Below are positions 17,818 through 27,602 of a stretch of DNA of 64,000 nt, one piece after another (the first letter of the stretch is position 1; each line of letters opens with the position of its first letter). Source of the DNA: Ideonella paludis (GTDB lineage Bacteria; Pseudomonadota; Gammaproteobacteria; Burkholderiales; Burkholderiaceae_C); NCBI RefSeq assembly GCF_018069865.1, contig NZ_JAGQDG010000003.1, forward strand, positions 496,001 to 560,000, in the 5' to 3' direction. The notes beneath the pieces were generated by a model. That model saw nothing but the letters and a program-made list of their open reading frames with translations, was not told the DNA's origin and searched no databases. The translations under genes and the position numbers were made by a program.

Positions 17818-19377
17818 TCAGCGCCGCTTGCTGCCGCCGCCCAGAATGCCGCCCAGCACGCCGCGAATGATCTCGCGGCCCACCGCGGTGCCCATGGTGC
17901 GGATGGCCGACTTGGCCGCCATCTGGGCCAGGCCATCCCGCTGGCCGCCGCGCGGGCCGGTGGAGCCAAAGAGCAGGTCGCTCAGGCCGCCCATTAGGCC
18001 GCCACTGGCCTCTTCGGCCGCGCCCTTGGCGGCGTCCATCATGCCGCCCTTGGTGGCGTTCGCGGCTTCTTGGGCCAAGCCGCCACTGGCGCCGCTGGCG
18101 GTCGTTGCGCCGCCCTTGAGCTTTTCATAGGCCGATTCGCGGTCGACGGTCTTCTCATAGACACCCGCGACCAGGGACTGCTGCAACAACTGCTGGCGCT
18201 GCGCCGCGGTGATGGGGCCGATCTGGCTGCCCGGCGGCAGCACAAACACGCGCTCGGTCACGCTGGGGCGGCCCTTGGCGTCCAAGAAGCTGATCAAGGC
18301 TTCGCCCACACCCAACTCGGTGATGACGGTGGCAATGTCCAGCCCAGGGTTGGCGCGCATGGTTTCAGCCGCGCTCTTGACGGCCTTTTGGTCGCGCGGC
18401 GTGAAGGCGCGCAGCGCGTGCTGCACCCGGTTGCCCAGCTGGCCCAGCACGGTGTCGGGCACGTCCAGCGGGTTTTGCGTCACAAAGTAGACGCCCACGC
18501 CCTTGGAGCGCACCAAGCGGACCACCAGCTCAATGCGCTCGACCAGGGCGGCCGGGGCATCTTTGAACAAGAGGTGGGCTTCGTCGAAGAAGAACACCAG
18601 CTTGGGCTTGTCCAGGTCACCCACCTCGGGCAGGGTCTCGAACAGCTCCGACAGCATCCACAGCAAGAAGGTGGCGTAGAGCCGGGGCGCGTTCATCAGC
18701 TTGTCGGCGGCCAGGATGTTGATGACACCTTGGCCTTGCACCGTTTGCATGAAGTCGGCGATGTTGAGCATGGGCTCGCCGAAGAACTTGTCGCCGCCTT
18801 GCTCTTCAATCTGCAGCAAGCCGCGCTGAATGGCGCCGATGCTGGCCGGGCTGATGTTGCCGTATTCGGTGGTGAACTGGCTGCTGTTGTCGCCCACGTA
18901 CTGCAGCATGGCGCGCAGGTCTTTGAGGTCCAGCAGCAGCAGGCCGTTGTCGTCGGCCACCTTGAACACCAGGCTCAGCACGCCGGCTTGCGTCTCGTTC
19001 AGGGCCAGCATGCGGGCCAGCAGCAGCGGGCCCATGTCCGAGATGGTGGCGCGCACGGGGTGTCCGGCCTCGCCAAACACATCCCACAGCGTGGTGGGGC
19101 AGGCCAGGGGCTCGGGGGTGGGCAGGGCGCGCTCTTTGAGGATGCCGGCCAGCTTCTCAGAGATGCTGCCGCGCTGCGAGATGCCGGTCAGGTCGCCCTT
19201 GACGTCGGCCAGGAACACCGGCACGCCCAGCTTGGAGAAGTTCTCAGCCAGGTTTTGCAAGGTGATGGTCTTGCCGGTGCCGGTGGCCCCGGTGATCAGG
19301 CCATGGCGGTTGGCCAGTTGCGGCAGGAGGTGGCAGGCAACATCGCCATGCTGGGCAACAAGGATCGGATCAGCCAC
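17818..19377 (-). CDS. HerA-like ATPase (YjgR/DUF853 family)
   Basis: 519 aa starting at GTG ([20 protein letters not shown]), which has GGAG 7 nt upstream. The frame stays open to 20175, but that part is antisense to yebC and is rejected. Walker A is [19 protein letters not shown] near residue 30; Walker B-type [12 protein letters not shown] and [13 protein letters not shown] follow. The C-terminus is Gly/Ala-rich and ends in GGGSKRR. The family belongs to the HerA/FtsK-like P-loop ATPases. Its role is not well defined, with possible links to DNA or nucleotide-associated translocation. It is divergent from yebC. Confidence 0.9.
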   Translation of the reverse strand: MADPILVAQHGDVACHLLPQLANRHGLITGATGTGKTITLQNLAENFSKLGVPVFLADVKGDLTGISQRGSISEKLAGILKERALPTPEPLACPTTLWDVFGEAGHPVRATISDMGPLLLARMLALNETQAGVLSLVFKVADDNGLLLLDLKDLRAMLQYVGDNSSQFTTEYGNISPASIGAIQRGLLQIEEQGGDKFFGEPMLNIADFMQTVQGQGVINILAADKLMNAPRLYATFLLWMLSELFETLPEVGDLDKPKLVFFFDEAHLLFKDAPAALVERIELVVRLVRSKGVGVYFVTQNPLDVPDTVLGQLGNRVQHALRAFTPRDQKAVKSAAETMRANPGLDIATVITELGVGEALISFLDAKGRPSVTERVFVLPPGSQIGPITAAQRQQLLQQSLVAGVYEKTVDRESAYEKLKGGATTASGASGGLAQEAANATKGGMMDAAKGAAEEASGGLMGGLSDLLFGSTGPRGGQRDGLAQMAAKSAIRTMGTAVGREIIRGVLGGILGGGSKRR

Positions 19378-19470
19378 AAGCGGTCTCCACGCAGAAAGAG
19401 TGAGAAAATCAGAGTCTATCCAAGAACACTGCATCGCCAGGCCCCTGGGCGCTGGCAGGAGAAATACGCC

Positions 19471-20196
19471 ATGGCAGGGCATTCCAAATGGGCCAATATC
19501 CAACACCGTAAAGGCCGTCAAGACGAAAAGCGCGGCAAGGTTTGGACCCGCATCACCCGTGAAATCATCGTCGCTGCGCGCCAAGGCGGCGGCGACGTGG
19601 CCATGAACCCACGCTTGCGTTTGGCCATTGAAAAGGCCAAGGCGGCCAATATGCCGGCCGACAACATCAAGCGCAATGTCGATAAAGCCACGGGCAACCT
19701 CGACGGCGTGACCTACGAGGAAATCCGCTACGAAGGCTATGGCATTGGCGGCGCGGCCATCATCGTGGACTGCATGACGGACAACCGTGTCCGCACCGTG
19801 GCCGAAGTGCGCCACGCCTTCAGCAAGCACGGCGGCAACCTCGGCACCGAGGGCTCGGTGGCCTTCCAGTTCAAGCACTGCGGCCAGTTGGTGTTTGCGC
19901 CGGGCACCTCCGAAGACAAGGTCATGGAAGTGGCTTTGGAGGCTGGCGCTGAAGACGTGGTGACCGGTGACGATGGCTCGATTGAAGTGCTGTGTGCCCC
20001 CACTGACTTTGAAGCCGTGAAAAAGGCGCTCGAAGCCGCTGGCTTGGCCGCAGAGATCGCCGAGGTGACCATGCGGGCGGAGAACACCATCGCGCTGGCG
20101 GGTGATGACGCCGCCCGGATGCAGAAGCTGCTGGATGTGATCGAAGATCTGGACGACGTCCAAGACGTGTTCCACAACGCAGAGTTGGACGAGTGA
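19471..20196 (+). CDS. yebC: YebC/PmpR family regulator
   Basis: 241 aa beginning [18 protein letters not shown], the invariant start of this family, with CAGGAG upstream. A longer in-frame ORF to the left is antisense to the HerA-like gene and ignored. YebC proteins bind DNA as regulators in some bacteria, and recent work links relatives to translation of difficult peptides. Three-domain organisation and family length are normal. The next gene starts 15 bp after its stop. Confidence 0.96.
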   Translation: MAGHSKWANIQHRKGRQDEKRGKVWTRITREIIVAARQGGGDVAMNPRLRLAIEKAKAANMPADNIKRNVDKATGNLDGVTYEEIRYEGYGIGGAAIIVDCMTDNRVRTVAEVRHAFSKHGGNLGTEGSVAFQFKHCGQLVFAPGTSEDKVMEVALEAGAEDVVTGDDGSIEVLCAPTDFEAVKKALEAAGLAAEIAEVTMRAENTIALAGDDAARMQKLLDVIEDLDDVQDVFHNAELDE

Positions 20197-20211
20197 AGCC
20201 CGGTCTCTTCA

Positions 20212-21920
20212 GTGCCGCAGCCTGAAGCCCACCCGCTCGCGCTGCCCCGGGCTGCACACGCCACTTCCGCCTGGGTTGAAGGCCTGTGGCTGCTGGTGAG
20301 CATCGGCCTGATCTGGGCCTTGTACGCGCTGTCGCTGTCTGCCTTGCAGGCCACCAAACTGGCGGTGCTGGCGCTGCCGGCTTGGCTGCTGCTGGGGCGA
20401 TGGCAGCCCCGGGCTGCGACGGGCCTTTGGCTGCGCCGCGCCGTCCTGGCGCTGTGGGTGGCCGCATTCGTGGCTGACGCTGTGGTCAGGGCCTACCTCT
20501 GGCAGGCTTATGGCAGTGCGCCGGACAGCGCCAAGATGTTGATGGCGGTGGCCAACACGGCAGCCGAAGAGACCGCCGAGTACCTGCAGCACGCCAAGGT
20601 TCGATTGCTGGGCTGGGGCCTGTTCGGCCTGGTGGTCTGGGCCGTGCTGCTGTGGGCGGCGCCACAGGCCCTGGCAGCCGGGGCCCGCTGGGCGCGCTGG
20701 AGCGGGGGGCTCAAGGCGCCGACATGGGAGCAAGCGCGGCGGCTGTTGGGGGCCCTGTTGGTTCTGCTGATGTTGGCGGCCTATGCTAGCAAGCCATGGC
20801 GACGCCTGCACCCGGTGCTGTGGTGGCCCGCGTGGTCAGTGGTGGTGGCCGACACCCGTGCCACCTGGCATGACTGGGAGCTGCAGCGGGATGCTTGGCT
20901 GAGCGCTGGGCAGTCGAGCGGCGTGACCATCGCGCCGGATGCGCCACGCACCGTCATGCTGGTGATCACCGACAGTGTCAACCGCGACAACTTGAGCCTG
21001 TATGGCTACGGCCGGCCGACCACCCCCTTGCTGGATCAGGAGAAGAGCCAGCTGAGCATCATGCGCAACGCGTGGTCGGTGGCGGCCAACACGCTGATGA
21101 CAATACCCAGCATGCTGCGGCTCCAGGCCTCCAGGCCTCCAGGACGCCCACGGCTTTGGCGGTGAATGCCCAGCCGCCGGCGGCGCAAGATGTGCTGGCG
21201 CTGGCTCGCGCAGCGGGCTATGAGGTGCATTGGATCAGCAACCACGATGACTTGGCCATCCAGCAGCGCCATGGCGCTCTGGCCCAGGAGCAGGCCTACC
21301 CCAATCACACGCCGGGCCGGGCCAGCAAGTCGCTGGACGAGGTCGTGCTGCCCTATGTCGAGCAAGCGCTGGCGCGAGGGGCCAAACATAAGCTGGTGGT
21401 GGTTCACCTCCTGGGCGCGCACCCTCACTACAGCGCCCGCTTCCCCGAGTCGTTCGAGAAGTTCGGCGACAATGACGCCGTGGCACAGCAGATGCGCGAG
21501 CAAGGGCGCTGGCCTTGGATACGGCACTTGCGCCATGACTACGACACCAGCTTGCGCTACCACGACCAAGTGCTTTCCCGCCTCTTGACTCTGACGCAGG
21601 CCCAGGCCTCAAAGGGGCCGGCCACCTGGATCATGGTGTCAGACCATGGCCAAGAAGTCGGGCATCAACGCAATCACACGGGGCACAGCCCCAGCACGCC
21701 GGCAGGCTATCGCATTCCTTTGGTCGTGTGGCGCGATCGCGGCCTGTGGCCCGAGGCCATCACGCAGCAGCCAGTGCGGGGGGATTGGCTGGGCATGACC
21801 TTGGTCTCTCTGTTGGGTTTGGAGTGGAGCGGGTACGATCCGTCCCGCGATGTCACCCACCCCCTCTACCAGTGGCAGCCCCCGGCGCTTGCAACGGCGG
21901 TCCCCGATTTTCGACATTGA
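20212..21920 (+). pseudogene. Phosphoethanolamine-transferase/sulfatase-like gene, frameshifted at an 8-bp tandem repeat
   Basis: The first frame (GTG at 20212, 317 aa) has an EptA-like multi-membrane N-terminus and the start of the alkaline-phosphatase-fold domain (TVMLVITDSVNRDNLSLYGY, then NTLMTIPSML with the nucleophile Thr). It then runs into CTCCAGGC repeated three times (21121-21144) and stops at 21165. The remainder (metal-binding HLLGAHPHY and SDHGQEVGHQRNHTGHS) continues in another frame to 21920. Removing one 8-bp unit joins both frames into a 566-aa protein of normal length. The enzyme would transfer phosphoethanolamine to lipid A or another envelope glycan. It may be a recent disruption, a reversible switch, or an assembly error. 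Confidence 0.85.
21121..21144 (+). repeat. Three tandem 8-bp units (CTCCAGGC) at the frameshift
   Basis: Units at 21121-21128, 21129-21136 and 21137-21144; the last ends in A instead of C. Unit length 8 is not a multiple of three, so each gain or loss changes frame. Two units give an intact reading frame for the surrounding phosphoethanolamine-transferase-like gene. Confidence 0.9.
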
Positions 21921-21953
21921 CCCCTTTTTTCGACTCATCCATCTGGCAAGACC

Positions 21954-23246
21954 ATGAACATTCTCGTCATCGGCAGCGGCGGCCGCGAGCACGCCCTGGC
22001 CTGGAAGCTGGCCGCCAGCGACAAAGTGCAGCAGGTGTTTGTGGCACCGGGCAACGGCGGCACGGCGCTGGACAAGCGCCTGAGCAACCTGGCCATCACT
22101 GACCCGCATTTGCTGGCCGACTTTGCCCTGGAGAACAAAGTGGGCTTGACGGTGGTGGGCCCCGAAGCGCCGCTGTCGCAAGGCGTGGTCGATATCTTCC
22201 GGGCCCGCGGCCTGCGCATCTTTGGCCCCACCCAGGCGGCGGCCCAGTTGGAGAGCTCCAAGGCCTTTGCCAAGGCTTTCATGGCGCGCCATGGCATCCC
22301 CACGGCGGCTTACGGCACCTTCTCGGACCCGGCCGAGGCCCATGCTTACATCGACAAGATCGGTGCGCCGATTGTGGTCAAGGCCGACGGCTTGGCGGCG
22401 GGCAAGGGCGTGGTCGTGGCGATGAGCCTGGACGAGGCCCACGAAGCCGTGCGCTTCATGCTCGAGGACAACACCCTGGGCGTGGTGCACAACGCCGGCG
22501 GCGCGCGGGTGGTGATTGAAGAATTTTTGCAAGGCGAGGAAGCCAGCTTCATCGTGCTGTGCGATGGCAAGAACGTGCTGCCCCTGGCCACCAGCCAAGA
22601 CCACAAGCGCATTGGCGACGGTGACACCGGCCCCAACACCGGCGGCATGGGCGCTTATTCGCCCGCACCGGTGGTCACGCCCAATGTACATGCGCGGGCC
22701 ATGCAAGAGATCATCTTGCCCACCATTGCGGGCATGGCCAAAGACGGGGTGCCGTTCACGGGCTTCCTCTATGCCGGGCTGATGATCTCGCCCGAAGGCC
22801 AGGTCAAGACCCTGGAGTTCAACACCCGCATGGGCGACCCCGAAACCCAGCCCATCATGATGCGCTTGAAGAGCGATCTGGTGGACGTGCTGCTGCATGC
22901 CACCGACGGCACGCTGGACCAGGTCGAGCTGCAATGGGACCGCCGCGTGGCGCTGGGCGTGGTGATGGCTGCCGCCGGCTACCCCGCTGCACCGCGCAAG
23001 GGTGATGTCATCACCGGCCTGCCCGCCAACCCGGCGGGCACCGAGGACGCGGTGGTGTTCCACGCCGGCACGGCCTGGCAGGGCGGTGAGCTCACCGTCA
23101 CCGGCGGTCGTGTCTTGTGCGTCACCGCCTTGGGTGACAGCGTCAAAGCCGCCCAGCAGCATGCTTATGCCGCGCTGGCGCCGATTCAATTCAACGGGGC
23201 GCAGTGGCGCACAGACATTGGACACCGCGCCCTCATCAAGCGCTGA
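21954..23246 (+). CDS. purD: Phosphoribosylamine-glycine ligase (GARS)
   Basis: 430 aa. An ATP-grasp enzyme of de novo purine synthesis that makes glycinamide ribonucleotide from phosphoribosylamine, glycine and ATP. It begins NILVIGSGGREHALAWKLA. It carries the ATP-grasp signatures PIVVKADGLAAGKGVVVA and GGMGAYSPAPVV and the metal-site stretch LEFNTRMGDPETQ. Length and domain content are normal. It is followed by an acyltransferase gene in the same direction. Confidence 0.98.
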   Translation: MNILVIGSGGREHALAWKLAASDKVQQVFVAPGNGGTALDKRLSNLAITDPHLLADFALENKVGLTVVGPEAPLSQGVVDIFRARGLRIFGPTQAAAQLESSKAFAKAFMARHGIPTAAYGTFSDPAEAHAYIDKIGAPIVVKADGLAAGKGVVVAMSLDEAHEAVRFMLEDNTLGVVHNAGGARVVIEEFLQGEEASFIVLCDGKNVLPLATSQDHKRIGDGDTGPNTGGMGAYSPAPVVTPNVHARAMQEIILPTIAGMAKDGVPFTGFLYAGLMISPEGQVKTLEFNTRMGDPETQPIMMRLKSDLVDVLLHATDGTLDQVELQWDRRVALGVVMAAAGYPAAPRKGDVITGLPANPAGTEDAVVFHAGTAWQGGELTVTGGRVLCVTALGDSVKAAQQHAYAALAPIQFNGAQWRTDIGHRALIKR

Positions 23247-23277
23247 GCGCGCCGCCTCAGCCAGCACGCCGCAAACC

Positions 23278-23889
23278 GTGGCGCTGTCGCCGTGGCTGAC
23301 AGAGCGGCCGATTCAAACCCGAGGGTTTGGCGTGGCGCGCGCCTTGCTCAAGCTCGCGGGCTGGGAGTTGGTGTGGCAAGGCCTGCCCAGCCAGCAGGGC
23401 GTTTTTCTGGGCTACCCGCACACCTCCAACTGGGACTTTGTCATCGGCCTGCTGCTGAAGTGGGGCACGGGCATGCAGGTCAAGTTCTGGGGCAAGGACA
23501 GCTTGTTCAAGGTGCCGGTGTTTGGCGCTTGGATGCGCTGGCTTGGGGGCCTGCCTGTCGACCGCAGCAGCGCCAACGGCATGGTCGGCTCCATGGTCGA
23601 CCGCTTCAACGCCGCCAAGGCTCAAGACCAGCTCTTGTGGCTGGCCGTCACGCCCGAGGGCACGCGCAGCTACGTGCCTTACTGGAAGTCCGGCTTCTAC
23701 CAAGTCGCCGTGCAAGCCCAGGTGCCGGTGGGCTTGGTGGTGTTCGACTTCAAGCGCAAGCGCGTGGGCGTCGACCACTTCTTGCGCCTGAGCGGCAACC
23801 CCGATATTGACCTGCCGCTCATCGCCGCCTACTACGCCGATGTGCAAGGCAAGCGGCCCGCCTTGGCCGGGCCGGTTCGTTTTAAATGA
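23278..23889 (+). CDS. Lysophospholipid acyltransferase family protein
   Basis: About 203 aa from a GTG at 23278 (VALSPWLTERPIQTRG); the frame extends back into purD, but that part is out-of-frame shadow. The acyltransferase signatures are present: H-x4-D in GYPHTSNWDFVIG, then WMRWLGGLPVDRSS and the EGTRS motif in VTPEGTRSYVPYWKSGFYQ. It probably transfers an acyl chain to a glycerophospholipid or related acceptor at the inner membrane. It is shorter than PlsC and closer to the small 1-acylglycerol-3-phosphate acyltransferase-like proteins. It lies between purD and hemF, 15 bp before hemF. Confidence 0.88.
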   Translation: MALSPWLTERPIQTRGFGVARALLKLAGWELVWQGLPSQQGVFLGYPHTSNWDFVIGLLLKWGTGMQVKFWGKDSLFKVPVFGAWMRWLGGLPVDRSSANGMVGSMVDRFNAAKAQDQLLWLAVTPEGTRSYVPYWKSGFYQVAVQAQVPVGLVVFDFKRKRVGVDHFLRLSGNPDIDLPLIAAYYADVQGKRPALAGPVRFK

Positions 23890-23904
23890 CACAGCGAGGC
23901 TGAT

Positions 23905-24837
23905 GTGAGTTTTGATTCTTCCGCGCTGCGCGCCTATTTCTTGGGCCTGCAAGAGCGCATCGTCAGCCGGGCTGAAGCCCTGGACGGCACGCCCTTTGTG
24001 ACCGATGCCTGGACGCGCGGCCCGGAAGAGCGCCTGCAAGGCGACGGCATCACCCGCCTGGTCGAAAACGGCGGCCTGCTGGAGCGCGGCGGCTGCAACT
24101 TCAGCCATGTGCGCGGCCCGGCCATGCCGCCGTCGGCCACCCAGCACCGGCCCGAGCTGGCGGGCGCACCCTTTGAAGCCATGGGCGTGTCCTTGGTCTT
24201 TCACCCCCGCAACCCCTATGTGCCGACCGTGCACATGAACGTGCGCTGCTTCCTGGCCAAGCCGGCAGGGCGCGAACCTGTGCTGTGGTTTGGCGGCGGC
24301 ATGGACCTCACGCCCTATTACGGCCAAGAAGAAGACGCGGCGCATTTCCACCGCACCTGCCAAAAGGCACTGGCACCCTTTGGCGAGGGTCTCTTTCCGC
24401 GCTTCAAGACCTGGTGCGACGAATACTTCTTCTTAAAGCATCGCCAAGAGCCGCGCGGCATTGGCGGCGTGTTTTTTGATGACTTTGCCGAGCTGGGCAC
24501 CGAGGGCAGCTTTGCCATGACTCGCGCGGTCGGCGATGCGTTCTTGGACGCTTGGGTGCCTATTGCCCAGGCGCGTCGCGACACGCCCTATGGCGAGCGC
24601 GAGCGGGACTTCCAAGCCTACCGCCGTGGCCGCTATGTCGAGTTCAACCTGGTGTTTGACCGCGGCACTTTGTTCGGCCTGCAGTCGGGCGGGCGTACTG
24701 AAGCCATCCTGATGTCCATGCCGCCCGAGGTGAAGTGGCGCTACCAGTGGGCGCCCGAGCCGGGCACGCCCGAGGCCCGGCTCTACACCGACTTCCTGCG
24801 GCCGCGTGATTGGGCCGCCTGGGCCCCTGACGCATGA
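23905..24837 (+). CDS. hemF: Oxygen-dependent coproporphyrinogen III oxidase
   Basis: 310 aa from a GTG with GAGG upstream. It converts coproporphyrinogen III to protoporphyrinogen IX in aerobic haem synthesis. Signatures include [40 protein letters not shown] and [20 protein letters not shown]. The stop overlaps the nadD start as ATGA, so the two are translationally coupled. Confidence 0.98.
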   Translation: MSFDSSALRAYFLGLQERIVSRAEALDGTPFVTDAWTRGPEERLQGDGITRLVENGGLLERGGCNFSHVRGPAMPPSATQHRPELAGAPFEAMGVSLVFHPRNPYVPTVHMNVRCFLAKPAGREPVLWFGGGMDLTPYYGQEEDAAHFHRTCQKALAPFGEGLFPRFKTWCDEYFFLKHRQEPRGIGGVFFDDFAELGTEGSFAMTRAVGDAFLDAWVPIAQARRDTPYGERERDFQAYRRGRYVEFNLVFDRGTLFGLQSGGRTEAILMSMPPEVKWRYQWAPEPGTPEARLYTDFLRPRDWAAWAPDA

Positions 24838-25481
24838 CGCAGCCAGAGGGGCTGAGTGCAGAGGCGGGCCTGGAGGACGGCCCCGTGCAGCCCATCGGCT
24901 TGTTCGGTGGCAGCTTCAACCCGCCGCACCTGGCCCACCTGGCCCTGGCCCGCTTGGCCTTTGAGCAATTGGGCCTCGCCAAGGTGCTGTGGGTGCCGGC
25001 CGGCCAGCCTTGGCAAAAGGCCGGGCAAGAGGTCTCGCACGGCCCGCACCGCGCGGCCATGGTGGCCGAGCTGATCGCCGGCGAGCCGGGCTTTGCACTC
25101 GATGAGCGCGAGATCCAACGCAGCGGCCCGAGCTACACCTTGGTGACTGTCAGACAATTGCAGGCTGAACACCCCGGTGCGGAAATCGTGCTCATCATCG
25201 GCCAAGACCAATATGCCCGGCTTCACACCTGGCATGGGGCGGCCGAGTTGCTGGCGGCGGTGACCTTGGCCGTGGCGGGCCGAGAAGGGCAAGCGCCTGA
25301 GCCTTCCGAGGTGCTGGCAGGGCTGCCACACCGCATCATGCCCCTGCCTTTGCCCAGGCTGGATATCAGTTCAACCCAGATCCGCGCGCGGGTGAAGGCT
25401 GGCGAGCCGGTGGATTCGCTGGTCGGCACCCGAGTTGCGCGCTATATTGACCATCACCACCTTTACCAGGGCACACCCTGA
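24834..25481 (+). CDS. nadD: Nicotinate-nucleotide adenylyltransferase
   Basis: 215 aa. It adenylates nicotinate mononucleotide in NAD synthesis. The nucleotidyl-transferase HxGH-type motif is in [16 protein letters not shown] and the ISSTxIR-type motif is [12 protein letters not shown]. There is a ~18-residue N-terminal extension before the core. The ATG overlaps the hemF stop, and rsfS starts immediately after its own stop codon, giving a tight hemF-nadD-rsfS-rlmH operon. Confidence 0.97.
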   Translation: MTQPEGLSAEAGLEDGPVQPIGLFGGSFNPPHLAHLALARLAFEQLGLAKVLWVPAGQPWQKAGQEVSHGPHRAAMVAELIAGEPGFALDEREIQRSGPSYTLVTVRQLQAEHPGAEIVLIIGQDQYARLHTWHGAAELLAAVTLAVAGREGQAPEPSEVLAGLPHRIMPLPLPRLDISSTQIRARVKAGEPVDSLVGTRVARYIDHHHLYQGTP

Positions 25482-26411
25482 ATGGACATTCGTAAACTCC
25501 AACGCGCCATCGTCGACGCTCTCGAAGACGTCAAGGCCCAAGACATCGTCGTCTACAACACCGAGCATCTCTCGGCGCTTTTTGAGCGCGTGATCATCGC
25601 CTCAGGCACCAGCAACCGTCAGACCAAAGCGCTGGCCTCCAGCGTGCGCGAGACGGTCAAGGGCCGGGGCCTGCAGATCATGCGCACCGAAGGCGAGGAC
25701 AACGGTGAGTGGATCATCGTCGACTGCGGTGCGGCGGTGGCCCACATCATGCAGCCGGCCATCCGCGCCTACTACAACCTCGAAGAAATCTGGGGCGGCA
25801 AGCCCGTCAACGTCAAGCTGGGCGCTGCCAAGGGCCTGGTCAAGGCCGAGGGCGCAGAGGACGACGAGGACGAGGCCAAGCCCGCCAAGAAAGTGGCGCG
25901 CAAGACGCTCAATGCCAAAGCGGCCAAGCCGGGCAAGGCTGCGTCCACCGCCTCCTCGGCGGCCGGCAAAGCGGCCCTGGGTGCCGCTGCGAGCAAAACG
26001 GCTGCCGGCAAGGCTGCGCCGGCCAAGGCCGCGGCCAAAGTGGCCGCCAAGCCCAGCGCACCGCGCAAGGTCAGCGTGGGCACCACGGCGGCGGCCAAGA
26101 CAGCCGCCGCCAAGGCGCCTGCCACCCGCCGCAAGGCTGCCGAGCCCGTGACCACCGTGGTGGTGCTGGCCAGCGGCAAGAAGGTGACCAAGTCGGCCTC
26201 CAAGGCGCCGCTCAAGGCCGCTGCCGCCAAGGTGGCGGCCAAGACCGGCAGCAGCCGCCCCGCCGCCAAGGTTGCAGCGCCTAAGGCGGCACCCGCCAAA
26301 GCCGCACCGAAAGCGGCACCTAAGGCCGCCGCCAAGGCACCGGCCAAGACGGCGGCTCGCAAGGCCGTGACGGTCACCGCAGGCAAGCTGGCGCCCAAGC
26401 GCAAGGCCTAA
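25482..26411 (+). CDS. rsfS: Ribosome silencing factor RsfS with long Lys/Ala-rich tail
   Basis: 309 aa. Residues ~1-115 are a complete RsfS/YbeB domain (IVVYNTEHLSALFERVIIASG, GEWIIVDCGAAVAHIMQP, YYNLEEIWG), which binds ribosomal protein uL14 and blocks subunit joining. Residues ~125-309 form a low-complexity tail rich in Ala, Lys and Pro (many AAAK and KAAP units), like histone H1 or AlgP tails. It is about 2.5 times the usual family length. The tail could bind RNA or DNA; this is inference. The base composition and repetition make it a likely site of length variation. Confidence 0.95.
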   Translation: MDIRKLQRAIVDALEDVKAQDIVVYNTEHLSALFERVIIASGTSNRQTKALASSVRETVKGRGLQIMRTEGEDNGEWIIVDCGAAVAHIMQPAIRAYYNLEEIWGGKPVNVKLGAAKGLVKAEGAEDDEDEAKPAKKVARKTLNAKAAKPGKAASTASSAAGKAALGAAASKTAAGKAAPAKAAAKVAAKPSAPRKVSVGTTAAAKTAAAKAPATRRKAAEPVTTVVVLASGKKVTKSASKAPLKAAAAKVAAKTGSSRPAAKVAAPKAAPAKAAPKAAPKAAAKAPAKTAARKAVTVTAGKLAPKRKA

Positions 26412-26446
26412 CGGCTTTCGTGAGGCGCTCACCGTAGGCGAGCTTT

Positions 26447-26914
26447 ATGCAGATCATCCTCGCCGCGGTGGGCCAGCGTCAGCCCGCCTGGGCGGACGCC
26501 GCTTATGACGACTTTGCCAAGCGCTTCCCAGCGGAAGCGCGTTTGGTGCTCAAGGCCGTCAAGGCCGAGCCGCGCGGCTCACGCTCCGCAGAGCAGATGA
26601 TGGCGGCCGAAGCCCAACGCCTCGAAGCTGCCGTGCCCAAAGGCGTGCGCCGCGTGGTGCTGGACGAGCGCGGCACCCGCATGACCACGGTGCAACTGGC
26701 CGAGCGCATGGAGTTCTGGCTGGGCGACGGCCGCGATGTGGCCTTCTTCATTGGCGGGCCGGACGGCCTGCATCCCAGCCTCAAGGCCACAGCGGACGAA
26801 ACCCTGCGGCTGTCTGACCTGACCTTGCCCCACGCCTTTGTGCGCGTGATGCTGGCCGAGGCGCTCTACCGCGCCTGGACCCTGCGCAACGGCCACCCCT
26901 ATCACCGAGAGTGA
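26447..26914 (+). CDS. rlmH: 23S rRNA pseudouridine-1915 N3-methyltransferase
   Basis: 155 aa SPOUT-fold methyltransferase. It begins [15 protein letters not shown] and has the knot/SAM loop in [14 protein letters not shown]. It ends with the family-typical [14 protein letters not shown]. It is the last gene of the hemF-nadD-rsfS-rlmH run; maf and rng, which usually follow directly in related genomes, are 32.6 kb away. Confidence 0.98.
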   Translation: MQIILAAVGQRQPAWADAAYDDFAKRFPAEARLVLKAVKAEPRGSRSAEQMMAAEAQRLEAAVPKGVRRVVLDERGTRMTTVQLAERMEFWLGDGRDVAFFIGGPDGLHPSLKATADETLRLSDLTLPHAFVRVMLAEALYRAWTLRNGHPYHRE

Positions 26915-26978
26915 CCCGCAAGATCCTCGGCGCCTGCATTGGCATACAGGCAGAGATGAGGTGATGGAAGGCGGGCCT

Positions 26979-27599
26979 TCAAAGACCCAAGACCCTGACA
27001 TCGGTCGCCTGCAGCGCTTCATGGCTGGCGATCACCGTCACCATTTCGGTTGATTGCGCTCGCACAGCCAACACGGCTTGGGCATGGGCCAGCGCGGCAG
27101 CATCCAGGCCTGAGAGCGGCTCATCGAGCAGCAGTGCCGGCGTCTGGGCAGCCCAGGCCACCGCCAATGCCAGCTTGCGCTGCGTGCCCGTCGAGAGCGC
27201 CGCAATGCGCTGGTGTTGGTGCGGGGCCAGCGCAAATGCGTCCCAGTGCTGCTCAAAAGCCGCGCGGTCAAAGCGCGGGTAGAGCCCGGCCATGAAGCCG
27301 GCCCACTCCAAGGGCTTGAGGTGGTCGAACGCAATGCGGTCTGGCCCCAACCACAGCACCTGTTGGCGATAGGCCAGCGGGTCTTGGCTCGCGTGGCAAC
27401 CGTTGATGCTGAGCGTGCCGCCTTGGGGCGCGATCGCACCGCCCATCAAGCGCAGCAGGGTGGACTTGCCACAGCCATTGGGCCCCTGCACCCAGGTCAG
27501 GCCGGGGCCGAAGTGGGCCGACCAATCGGCCAACAGCAGACGCTGGGAGAAGCCAAAAATCAGGTGGCTGACGGTCAGCCCGAGTGGGTGTGAAGACAT
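26979..27599 (-). CDS. ABC transporter ATP-binding protein
   Basis: 206 aa with a single ATPase domain. Walker A is VQGPNGCGKSTLLRLMGG, the signature is ALSTGTQRKLALAVAWA, Walker B is PALLLDEPLSGLDA and the switch His is in VIASHEAL. It is most like small CcmA/ABC-2-type ATPases that power a separate membrane subunit. The gene starts 3 bp after the stop of the upstream membrane-protein gene, its presumed permease. It lacks the peptidase and membrane domains of type I secretion exporters, so it is not an obvious exporter for the nearby RTX-type protein. Confidence 0.9.
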   Translation of the reverse strand: MSSHPLGLTVSHLIFGFSQRLLLADWSAHFGPGLTWVQGPNGCGKSTLLRLMGGAIAPQGGTLSINGCHASQDPLAYRQQVLWLGPDRIAFDHLKPLEWAGFMAGLYPRFDRAAFEQHWDAFALAPHQHQRIAALSTGTQRKLALAVAWAAQTPALLLDEPLSGLDAAALAHAQAVLAVRAQSTEMVTVIASHEALQATDVRVLGL

Positions 27600-27602
27600 G
27601 AA

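Noticed and set aside
19378-20175. N-terminal extension of the HerA-like frame
   Set aside because: Antisense to yebC; the GTG at 19377 has a good ribosome-binding site and matches the family start.
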